DNA from: JAJFKB01 sp965230515
GTDB taxonomy: Bacteria > Pseudomonadota > Gammaproteobacteria > Pseudomonadales > IMCC2047
Assembly (NCBI GenBank): GCA_965230515.1
Contig: OZ246007.1
Location: forward strand, 372,001 to 436,000
DNA: 64,000 nucleotides
Direction of reading: 5' to 3'
Of the stretch, positions 25,469-33,056 are shown piece by piece. Each line of letters starts with the position of its first letter. The first letter of the stretch is position 1. Under the pieces are notes generated by a model. It worked only from the letters and a program-made list of their open reading frames with translations, ran no database searches and had not been told where the DNA came from. Position numbers and translations under genes: made by a program.

Positions 25469-25548
25469 ACCCGGGATTCTAAGATTGACTAAGGCGCAAA
25501 CGCAAGCGGTTGATGTCGAGAGACCTGACAGTTCCAATTAAGAGGGTC

Positions 25549-25572
25549 TCAGGGTGGCTGATGCCACCCTGA
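25549..25572 (-). promoter_or_regulatory. Intergenic hairpin between nosZ and nosD
   Basis: TCAGGGTGGC at 25549-25558, loop TGAT, and GCCACCCTGA at 25563-25572 form a perfect 10-bp GC-rich stem. On the transcribed (minus) strand it follows the nosZ stop by 16 bases and has no T-run, so it may act as a partial terminator or an mRNA end stabiliser, giving more NosZ than NosDFYL. Confidence 0.7.
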
Positions 25573-25588
25573 TTACCAGATAGGCTAC

Positions 25589-27514
25589 TTAAGCGGGTTC
25601 AACAAACATTCTGCCGCGCATCTCCATATGGAGCGCATGACAGAACCACTGGCAGTAATACCAGTGAACGCCAGGTCGGTCAGCCTTAAAGGTTACGGAA
25701 GCTGTCGCTTGAGGTGCAATTTCAAAAGCTACACCGTAGTTTGCCAGGGTAAAGCCGTGTGTCAGGTCATCAATCTGGTCCAGGTTGGTGACAATCACAG
25801 TTACTTCATCACCCTTTTTGACCGTAAAATCATTCATGCTGAAGGAAGGTGCCATCGACCACATATAAACACGTACCTTGTTACCATCACGAATCACTTT
25901 GCTGTCACTTTCCAGCGTGACGCCATCCTTTTTCGCCCAGGCGCGTGCGTCCGCGAACATAGGATCGTCACGGGTCCAGACTTTGTTTGGATTGACAATA
26001 TCCCCGCGCACGATGATGCAATCATGTGGTTCAGCGAACGCAGGCCCATCGTGTACGATTTTCATTTTATCGCCAGTAATGTCAATTAACTGCTCATTTT
26101 CGGGTTTAAGCGGACCAACATTAATATAACGATCTTTGGAAAACTTGTTCATGGATAACAGCCACTTACCATCTGCTTCCTTGGTTTCACCCATTGAAGT
26201 GTGGTTATGGCCAGGCTGGTAATGAACATCAATCTTTTCAATGATGGGGTTCACTTTCTCGCCATTATAGGCGCGAATCGCCTTGTCAATGTTCCACTTG
26301 ACCGCCTGGCTATCCAAAAACAGCGTCGTAAAGGCATTACCTTTACCGTCAAAAGCGGTGTGCAAAGGTCCAAGACCCAGCTCAGGTTCTGCCACAACGA
26401 CATCACGGGGTTTGATCTTGTCATTGAACAGGTCTGGTAGTTTTCTGACATCCAGTACTGAAACCGTCGGTGACAATTTTCCATTGATAACGACGTGCTT
26501 ACCATCAGGTGCCGTATTACAACCGTGTGGACTGCTTGAGATCGGAATATAACGTGTGTATTTCGAGCCTTTACGTCCATCCAGCACGGGCACGCCGTTG
26601 ATTTTCTTGAAGTCGCCTTTTTTAACACCTGCTTCGATCGCTTTAATGTCGAATACAACGGCCCAGTCCTGTTCGGCAGCGGTCATATCTGCCAGTGTAA
26701 CGCCCTCTTCGCTGTTATAGCAGGTAGAGAAGGCATACAGACCCTGATAATCCGCATCACAGTTATCCAGGTTGCCGTCCACCATGACCTGCCAGGCTAC
26801 TTCCATGCTGTCACCGTCGATGGCGCTGAATATGGCATGGTATTTTTCCGGCTCATTCAGAATTGAACCGTCATTCGGGATGGGCACCCGGTGCTCACCG
26901 TTAGCAAACACATAGCCTGTGCGTGGGTATTTCTGCGGCCGTAACCCGTGAATATCCGAAGCGTTAGGAATCTCGATGATCTTGTCACACTTCATCACGT
27001 CCATTCGAATACGTGCGACGCGGGTGTTGGCTTTATCATTAATGAAGAGATAACGTCCATCATAGCTGCCGTCGGTAAAAGACATATGCGGGTGGTGTGC
27101 ATCACCGTTGTGCCAGATACCCCCCTTATCCTTCAGAAATTCTTTGGTTTCAGGCAATAAACCTTCACTGAGAATTTTGACACTTTCGTTGGTCTGGCCC
27201 CAGCCGGTGGCACTGCAGCGATTAAAGACCGGAATACGAACCAGTTCACGCATTGATGGAACACCCAGTATCCTCACCTCGCCAGCCTGACCGCTACTCC
27301 AGAAGCCATAATATTCGTCAAGGTCGCCAGGGCCGACATGAGGGCTGTTTTCACTGGAGGCCTGTGCTGATTGCGGTGAAAGCGTGCTTAAACCGCCAAC
27401 CGCGGCTCCCAACCCTGCAACCGTTGCAATACCCGCTGAACGGGACAATAACTCCCGGCGGGATGCCCCCTTGGGGTCGAGGGGTTCAGCTGGTGTATCT
27501 TTTTTACTAGTCAT
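25589..27514 (-). CDS. nosZ: Nitrous-oxide reductase (clade I, Tat-exported)
   Basis: This 641-residue periplasmic enzyme reduces N2O to N2, the last step of denitrification. A twin-arginine signal is visible (GASRRELLSRSAGIATVAGL), which marks the Tat-dependent clade I type. The N-terminal seven-bladed propeller supplies the His ligands of the four-copper CuZ centre, seen as NGDAHHPHMSFTDG, SSSPHGCNT, YQPGHNHTSMGE and FAEPHDC. The C-terminal cupredoxin domain carries CuA: the WYYCQWFCHALHMEMRGR segment has the Cys-x3-Cys-x3-His-x3-Met ligands. The gene has an AGGAG ribosome-binding site. It is flanked by nosR upstream and nosDFYL downstream. Confidence 0.98.
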   Translation of the reverse strand: MTSKKDTPAEPLDPKGASRRELLSRSAGIATVAGLGAAVGGLSTLSPQSAQASSENSPHVGPGDLDEYYGFWSSGQAGEVRILGVPSMRELVRIPVFNRCSATGWGQTNESVKILSEGLLPETKEFLKDKGGIWHNGDAHHPHMSFTDGSYDGRYLFINDKANTRVARIRMDVMKCDKIIEIPNASDIHGLRPQKYPRTGYVFANGEHRVPIPNDGSILNEPEKYHAIFSAIDGDSMEVAWQVMVDGNLDNCDADYQGLYAFSTCYNSEEGVTLADMTAAEQDWAVVFDIKAIEAGVKKGDFKKINGVPVLDGRKGSKYTRYIPISSSPHGCNTAPDGKHVVINGKLSPTVSVLDVRKLPDLFNDKIKPRDVVVAEPELGLGPLHTAFDGKGNAFTTLFLDSQAVKWNIDKAIRAYNGEKVNPIIEKIDVHYQPGHNHTSMGETKEADGKWLLSMNKFSKDRYINVGPLKPENEQLIDITGDKMKIVHDGPAFAEPHDCIIVRGDIVNPNKVWTRDDPMFADARAWAKKDGVTLESDSKVIRDGNKVRVYMWSMAPSFSMNDFTVKKGDEVTVIVTNLDQIDDLTHGFTLANYGVAFEIAPQATASVTFKADRPGVHWYYCQWFCHALHMEMRGRMFVEPA

Positions 27515-27594
27515 TTACTTACTCCTGAATAATAGAGAGTCTAAGTTTTGGCAAACAACCGGTCACCAAATGCGGTTTGGTCGCCGATCATCAG

Positions 27595-29820
27595 TTAGTT
27601 GCCTTTTTCCTCACGCACATCAATGAGAATCTGTTTTGCCTGCTCAGAGGTTTTCCCCGAGCTCATCGCCTGCTGTCGCTCCATTCGCCCACGCTTTTTG
27701 ATCATAACGGGACAGGTCTGGTCATCATAATAGCGTTCCTGACAATGCAGGCAATAGTGGCATTCGTTTTGGTTGATCTGTCCCTCGGGATGTATCGCCT
27801 GTACCATACATTCATTCGCACAAACCTGACAAGGATTACCGCACTGTCGACGGTATCGCTTTAACCAGTCAAACATCCGTATACGGGCAGGAATAGCAAG
27901 CGCGGCACCCAGCGGACAAAGATAGCGGCAATAAAAGCGCTCGACAAACAGACAGGGTGCCAATAGTACGAGCGCAAAGATCACGTAGGGCCAGTCTCTG
28001 ATAAACTTAAGTACAATCACTGTTTTAAATGGCTCAATCTCCGCGAGTCGTTCTGCGAGCGCCAGTGAATGCAGAGAAAAGCCAAACAGCACTAAAAAAA
28101 TAATATATTTGATTGGCCAGAGTCGTTCATGCAGCCCCCAGGGCAATACCCACTGAGGAATACCGACTTTTTTTGCGCCACGACTGAGAAACTCCTGCAG
28201 CGCTCCAAATGCACAGAGCCAACCACAGAAAGCCCCTCTTCCCCAGAAAAGTAGCGCCATCGCGACACTACCCCAGAGTATAAAAATCAGCGGTTCCATC
28301 AGGAAATACTCCCAATTAAAACCGGTCACCAGCGCGTTAAACACTGTTAATATATTGACCACCGAAAGCTGCGCCGAACTATAAAAACCAATGCCAAACA
28401 ACGTAAACAGCAAAAACACCGTGCGCACGCGTTTGGAAAGCTTTGGACGTCGTACCAGCCAGTCCTGGAAAAAGAAGATCGCGGTCAGTGCTGTTAGCGC
28501 AATCATCAAGATGGTCGATTCGAGCCATTTTTCCTGCCACAACACCTTCCAAAGTACTGGCTGATCAAACTCCGCCGTCATCTCTTCCGCCCCGGTTTCA
28601 GGCGGTAACTCTTCTATATCCAGGTAGTTCGAGGGCACCTGGTAATCCAGATTAAAAGTGCGGAATACCTTTTCCAGAGCTTCAAGTTCTCTGCCAACCA
28701 ATAGTTGAAATCTCCAGGGCTGCGCCAGATCCAGCTTGGCGTCCTGAGGGATCATAAACAGGTCGACCTCTTTGAAATCCTGCGGTGCGCCCTCGGCCGC
28801 AACTCTTCTCAATCGCTTATGATGCAGATCCCTGAAACGAATGACATCATCACCCTGTACCAACTCAAAGCGATCAAATATACCGCCGCGAACATACCCG
28901 GAGCCTTTAAAGGAGTACTCTCCCTTGGCCGCAACCATAATGGCCTGTTTGCCCTCTTTCAGTTTTCGCGTCAGATTCTGGTATTCTGCTTTCCCGAGCA
29001 TGCTTAGCCCGATACTGGGAATGGAAACCTGGGCGACGTAAAGATCAATAAATACGTCACCCGAGTCAGTAGTGTCATCTGTCGGCGTTTCTGAAAAAGA
29101 CTGATCTACCACTTTTGTGGTCAGTTTTAATCGCGTCACGGACTTTTCTGCGACCAGGTCAGTCCAGTCTTTCTGTTGTTGCAACTCTGTTTTAATGGTC
29201 GCCTTGCGTGTAGCAGCTGCCGTTCTCAAACCGCCCAAACCATAAGCTCTGGCAACTTTAATCGCAGAACGAATGATGCTGTCGTCAATCACTCTGATGG
29301 TTACCGTCGCACCGCTAATGGCATCAAAGCGCGGATCATCAGTTGGTGATTTCAGAAAATTGACGATATCAAAGCCAACATAGCCAGCCATCAAGTCGGT
29401 GATTTCAGACTCTGGGATACCCACCAGAACAATAGGCTCTGAGTGTTCGATCAGTTTAACCGTTTTGATAACGCCCTGATTATCCAGGCCTACCAGCACA
29501 TGAATCGGCTTACCAGAATATCCTACAGAGTTAACCAGACCTGAATTCAGAAACAGTAACCCGACACGTTGATCATCCTTGAACACAGGAACTGCTGAAG
29601 TTGACGGATCAACCTCGCCATATTGGTTGGCACCTTCAAACAACTCGGAAGCGGAATTGGATTGGATAACCGTTTTTAGCGTAACATTTGATTTGGCTAT
29701 AGCTGTTGAAGATAAAAAGAAAATAAACGCGAACAGCAAAGAAACGGCAAATGTGCGGCAAAGAGCACGGCATAGGCCCCGTGCGTTAGAAACCCTGCTT
29801 GAAGCATGAAGGGCAAACAT
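27595..29820 (-). CDS. nosR: NosR, electron-donating regulatory flavo-iron-sulfur membrane protein
   Basis: This 741-residue protein is read from ATG 29820 (AAGGGATC upstream). It has a signal peptide, a periplasmic FMN-binding domain (about 60-190; SGATVTIRVIDDSI carries the threonine for covalent FMN), several transmembrane helices, and cytoplasmic iron-sulfur motifs: FCGWLCAFGALQEF and CRYLCPLGAAL, then CGNPCQVCANEC and CHYCLHC for two 4Fe-4S clusters. NosR passes electrons from the quinone pool toward NosZ and is needed for nos expression. It heads the nosRZDFYL operon, with an FNR/DNR-like box about 170 bases upstream. Confidence 0.96.
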   Translation of the reverse strand: MFALHASSRVSNARGLCRALCRTFAVSLLFAFIFFLSSTAIAKSNVTLKTVIQSNSASELFEGANQYGEVDPSTSAVPVFKDDQRVGLLFLNSGLVNSVGYSGKPIHVLVGLDNQGVIKTVKLIEHSEPIVLVGIPESEITDLMAGYVGFDIVNFLKSPTDDPRFDAISGATVTIRVIDDSIIRSAIKVARAYGLGGLRTAAATRKATIKTELQQQKDWTDLVAEKSVTRLKLTTKVVDQSFSETPTDDTTDSGDVFIDLYVAQVSIPSIGLSMLGKAEYQNLTRKLKEGKQAIMVAAKGEYSFKGSGYVRGGIFDRFELVQGDDVIRFRDLHHKRLRRVAAEGAPQDFKEVDLFMIPQDAKLDLAQPWRFQLLVGRELEALEKVFRTFNLDYQVPSNYLDIEELPPETGAEEMTAEFDQPVLWKVLWQEKWLESTILMIALTALTAIFFFQDWLVRRPKLSKRVRTVFLLFTLFGIGFYSSAQLSVVNILTVFNALVTGFNWEYFLMEPLIFILWGSVAMALLFWGRGAFCGWLCAFGALQEFLSRGAKKVGIPQWVLPWGLHERLWPIKYIIFLVLFGFSLHSLALAERLAEIEPFKTVIVLKFIRDWPYVIFALVLLAPCLFVERFYCRYLCPLGAALAIPARIRMFDWLKRYRRQCGNPCQVCANECMVQAIHPEGQINQNECHYCLHCQERYYDDQTCPVMIKKRGRMERQQAMSSGKTSEQAKQILIDVREEKGN

Positions 29821-29989
29821 CAATGATCCCTTAATATTGCTGGAAAACAGTTAACACAAAGAACCATTTTCCCCAAGAAATGAACAACAAAGCAGACCTG
29901 TTCGAAATCAGCCCTGCTAGCGTAACCGGGCGTGAAGCTGTCTGGCAGATTTCGCCAGCTATTGCAGCCCGTCAGGACTGCCATATTAT

Positions 29990-30003
29990 TTGATCTTAAT
30001 CAG
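29990..30003 (-). promoter_or_regulatory. FNR/DNR-like box upstream of nosR
   Basis: TTGATCTTAATCAG matches the FNR/DNR consensus TTGAT-N4-ATCAA at 9 of 10 fixed positions. It is 170 bases upstream of the nosR start, so a transcription start near 29955 would leave a leader of about 135 bases. No good -10 hexamer is seen at the ideal spacing. This would tie nos expression to low oxygen or nitric oxide. Confidence 0.6.
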
Positions 30004-30053
30004 GCATTCAACAGCCGTTGATATTATTTTCTGGTTGAAATCACATGAAAAGG

Positions 30054-30842
30054 AAAAGTAGGGTCAGATCAGACTTTTTGAGGACGCCCCATCTTAGCGG
30101 GTGTCACTCTTCGTCCATAGAGCCTTTCTACCCGTTCCTTAAAATCATCATTTCCTAAAGCTAAACCTGAGTTAATAGATGTGCGTATCTGCTCTACCAT
30201 TGTTTCCTCCACATTCGCTTTAAACAACGCCCTGTAGGCGCCAAGCCTGCCGTCTTTATCCTTGCCCAACTTTAAGTATTCTTCGTGGGCTGTGCAAAGT
30301 TTCGCGTCAACGCCCAGTGCGTTGCACCGGTAGCTTGACCAAGTATACTCTGACGGTTCCCCCACCATACCAGCCCGAACCGGGTTTAGTTCTATATAAC
30401 GATAACATCGCAATAGATAAGTGCATGACTGGACAAGGCTTGACTTAAACCGACCTTCCCAGAGTGTTCCCGTACGGCAGTACTGATCATTGAAGTAACG
30501 GACATAACGGCGTCCGACAGATTGCATCATTCTAGATACACCATCTTCACTGGAGGGTGTAACCAGCAAATGCACATGGTTGGTCATAAACACCCAGGCA
30601 TGAATTGCAACCTGACATTCATCCGCGTATTGCCTTAACCAATTTGCATAAGCCGAAAAATCCTTTTCAGCAGCGAAACAAACACTGCGGTTATTGCCAC
30701 GTTGAATAACGTGTTGTGCTATGCCCGGTGGACAAAAACGAGGTAAACGAGCCATGGTTGCGTCCTTGTAACCATTGAAATATGAGCGGTAAGTTTAACC
30801 TATCTGAATAGTTTTCGAAAAGTCTGATCTGACCCTACTTTT
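30054..30842. mobile_element. REP-associated Y1 transposase element with perfect 25-bp terminal inverted repeats
   Basis: The 25-bp sequence at 30054-30078 (AAAAGTAGGGTCAGATC...) is the exact reverse complement of 30818-30842, and both ends contain GGGTCAGATC. Inside lies a single Y1 transposase gene (minus strand) whose stop codon is within the left repeat. The element is 789 bp and sits between nosR and a phosphoribosyltransferase gene. The GGGTCAGATC-type ends are commonly seen around this transposase subfamily. Confidence 0.85.
30069..30755 (-). CDS. REP-associated tyrosine transposase (Y1_Tnp / RAYT)
   Basis: This 228-residue HUH single-strand transposase starts with the family-typical MARLPRFCPPGIAQHVIQRG. 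The HUH motif is TNHVHLLVTP, with two histidines flanking Val, and the catalytic Tyr is in CYRYIELNPVRAGMV; the WEGRFKSSLV and YTWSSYR segments are also conserved. RAYT proteins act on flanking palindromic repeats rather than on a classical insertion sequence end. The gene appears full length and uninterrupted. The C-terminal tail (RVTPAKMGRPQKV) runs into the left terminal repeat. Confidence 0.92.
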   Translation of the reverse strand: MARLPRFCPPGIAQHVIQRGNNRSVCFAAEKDFSAYANWLRQYADECQVAIHAWVFMTNHVHLLVTPSSEDGVSRMMQSVGRRYVRYFNDQYCRTGTLWEGRFKSSLVQSCTYLLRCYRYIELNPVRAGMVGEPSEYTWSSYRCNALGVDAKLCTAHEEYLKLGKDKDGRLGAYRALFKANVEETMVEQIRTSINSGLALGNDDFKERVERLYGRRVTPAKMGRPQKV

Positions 30843-30947
30843 CAGAAATAAAGATTGTCAATATATGCTATTAATTTACCATGAACATCACTTTATTATG
30901 AATGGAGCAGGTGCCTGACTACACAGGGCGGGCCTCATTCAATTACA

Positions 30948-31547
30948 ATGTGGCATTCACTTGGGAATAGTCCTTTGACCGACAAACAATTCATCACTGC
31001 AGAGCAATTACTTGACGATGCCTTTCAACTGGGAGCTAAGGTGCTTGAAAGTGGTTTCGCGCCCGATTTTATCGTCGCGATATGGCGAGGAGGCACACCA
31101 ATCGGCATTGCGATTCAAGAGTTATTGGACTATTGCGGAATCGCCTCAGATCATATCGCTATTCGAACCTCCTACTACACAGGTATTGGACAAACCAGGC
31201 AGTCCGTTGAAGTGCACGGATTAAACTACATTATCAATCGGGTGGACGCTAAAAATCGTTTACTTTTGGTTGACGATGTATTTGATACCGGTGCCAGTAT
31301 CGATCAGGTTATCCACCATTTAACTGAAGCGTGCGATGGTCGTTGCCCGGAGATTCGTGTTGCTACGCCCTATTTCAAACCCGACAACAATACCACCAAT
31401 CGCGTCCCCGACTATTATCTGCATGAGTCAGACCATTGGCTGGTTTTTCCTCACGAATTAAACGGCTTGAGCACGGATGAAATTAAACAGCACAAACCAG
31501 GTGTTGAAACCATTAAAGAACTGTTGCTTGAGCGAGCGCAGGACTAA
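30948..31547 (+). CDS. Phosphoribosyltransferase (xanthine/hypoxanthine-guanine type)
   Basis: This 199-residue PRTase has the PRPP-binding loop RLLLVDDVFDTGASIDQVIH and the aspartate/threonine pattern of the purine PRT group, with an N-terminal FIVAIWRGGTPIGIAIQELL resembling xanthine-guanine enzymes. It probably converts a free purine base plus PRPP to the nucleotide (salvage). It is followed after 18 bases by the TonB-like protein gene in the same direction. Base specificity cannot be told. The start could also be a codon nearer the TTG at 30975; ATG 30948 is the first. Confidence 0.85.
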   Translation: MWHSLGNSPLTDKQFITAEQLLDDAFQLGAKVLESGFAPDFIVAIWRGGTPIGIAIQELLDYCGIASDHIAIRTSYYTGIGQTRQSVEVHGLNYIINRVDAKNRLLLVDDVFDTGASIDQVIHHLTEACDGRCPEIRVATPYFKPDNNTTNRVPDYYLHESDHWLVFPHELNGLSTDEIKQHKPGVETIKELLLERAQD

Positions 31548-31565
31548 CCAGAGGCTTCTTTCCGA

Positions 31566-33038
31566 ATGGCCAACAATGGTAAGTTCAGCATTTTGTTCAG
31601 TGGCGACCTTCAGGCCGGGGTTAAGCGTGATACAGCGCTAAACAATATCGCGCACCTAACTAATCTGGATCCAGAGGAGTTGCTGGACGAGCTGTTTTCG
31701 GTTAAACCAATCATCATTAATCAGGTCGACAGCCGAGAGCTGGCCGATAGCTACCTGAACGCTTTTACCAATGCCGGGTTGCAGGTATCAGTAGAGCCTT
31801 ATCAGGACGATCATGATGAGATCTTGAACGTAGAGATTAGCTTTAGCCATTATGCCCCCCTGGAGCGGCAGCAAATAGACCCCAATTTCCAGATTGACGC
31901 TGCGACACAACCGGAACAGGAACCACAACCAGAGCCGATATCTGAGAAAACAGATAACGGCGTAACAGCGCCAGAACACGACAGGACCCAGTATCGAGTT
32001 ATTTTTAACGGCCAGTTGGAAGCTGGTATTTCCAAGCAGGCTGCGATTGAAAATGTGGCGTTGTTGACAAACTCCTCGCAGGAATTGGTCACTGAACAGG
32101 TCTTTTCGGTGGTTCCCGTCAGCTTAATCGAAACTGATGATCCTGAGTTGGCGCAAAACTATCAGCGCAGCTTCGCAAAAGCCGGCTTATGCGTCGATTT
32201 GACTCAGCTGGATGAGTTCAGCGAAATACTCGCTACCAGTTGCTTGCGCGTACGCCAGGATGCCCCGCCGCCACCCGCAACCAAGACAACACCTCCCTTT
32301 GTCTATCTGGCTGGAGGGCTGTTAGCGCTGGTCTTCATTCTGTGGTCCGGTGTATTTCTCTTTTATAAAGGCTATTTTGATCAACCCAAAACACCTGTAT
32401 TAGCGGTGCGACTTGCACCAGTGACACCAGCCCCCGCAGAACCACCCCCGGATAGCATCCCCGCAAAAAGCGAACAGGCACCTAAGCCTGTTATTGAAGA
32501 GATTAAGATTCCACCTGTAGAAAAGAAAAAACCAAAGGCAATACCAATACCAAAAGCGCCGGTTCGGGCGGTTGTAAAACCGGATAATCAAACTGCTTTG
32601 GTTAAACAGGTGCTGACACCTCCGCCCAAGCCGACACCCGCCAAACCTGTGCAGCCAACACAAGATGTACACAAAGCAACTGTTGCATCAGAATCCAGGC
32701 AAGTCGACGTCAGACCCGCCATTTCCGCTGAACAAAAAAAGCAGCTTGAGCAGGAATATTTTATCGAGCTATTGAATTGGTTTGCACGGCCTGAACATCA
32801 ACAATATGACGCGCAGACAAGAAAACTGAATCTTAAAGGTGAGATCAAGGTTACGATTCATATTTATCGGGATGGCTTAATAAAGAATGTGCAGGTGCTG
32901 GAAAGCAGTTCGGACCAACTCAGTGAAATCACCCGGCAAAGTGCTTACAACGCAAGCCCCTACCCTCCGGTGCCGCAGCACATCCCCGGAGATAGTTATC
33001 AGTTCACACTACCGCTCAAATATACACTTGATCAATAA
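31566..33038 (+). CDS. TonB-like protein with duplicated N-terminal domain
   Basis: This 490-residue protein has two copies of an approximately 75-residue domain (about residues 5-80 and 142-215; compare FSILFSGDLQAGVKRDTALN with YRVIFNGQLEAGISKQAAIE). A single transmembrane helix follows (about 240-262, VYLAGGLLALVFILWSGVFL), then a Pro/Lys-rich stretch like that of TonB proteins, and a C-terminal domain (about 385-490) with IHIYRDGLIKNVQVLESS and the PYPPVPQ turn seen in TonB C-termini. The N-terminal domain is cytoplasmic, unlike classical TonB. A domain of this type occurs before unrelated membrane domains in other bacteria. It might link a cytoplasmic signal to outer membrane transport; this is inference. 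No exbB/exbD is adjacent. Confidence 0.7.
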   Translation: MANNGKFSILFSGDLQAGVKRDTALNNIAHLTNLDPEELLDELFSVKPIIINQVDSRELADSYLNAFTNAGLQVSVEPYQDDHDEILNVEISFSHYAPLERQQIDPNFQIDAATQPEQEPQPEPISEKTDNGVTAPEHDRTQYRVIFNGQLEAGISKQAAIENVALLTNSSQELVTEQVFSVVPVSLIETDDPELAQNYQRSFAKAGLCVDLTQLDEFSEILATSCLRVRQDAPPPPATKTTPPFVYLAGGLLALVFILWSGVFLFYKGYFDQPKTPVLAVRLAPVTPAPAEPPPDSIPAKSEQAPKPVIEEIKIPPVEKKKPKAIPIPKAPVRAVVKPDNQTALVKQVLTPPPKPTPAKPVQPTQDVHKATVASESRQVDVRPAISAEQKKQLEQEYFIELLNWFARPEHQQYDAQTRKLNLKGEIKVTIHIYRDGLIKNVQVLESSSDQLSEITRQSAYNASPYPPVPQHIPGDSYQFTLPLKYTLDQ

Positions 33039-33056
33039 CGAGGCCTCTCCGCCAGC

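Noticed and set aside
25628..26658. Antisense open frames of 153, 83 and 89 codons, and a 135-codon same-strand frame, within nosZ
   Set aside because: They are out-of-frame shadows of nosZ, which has an unbroken frame with all copper ligands; none has a family resemblance or ribosome-binding site.
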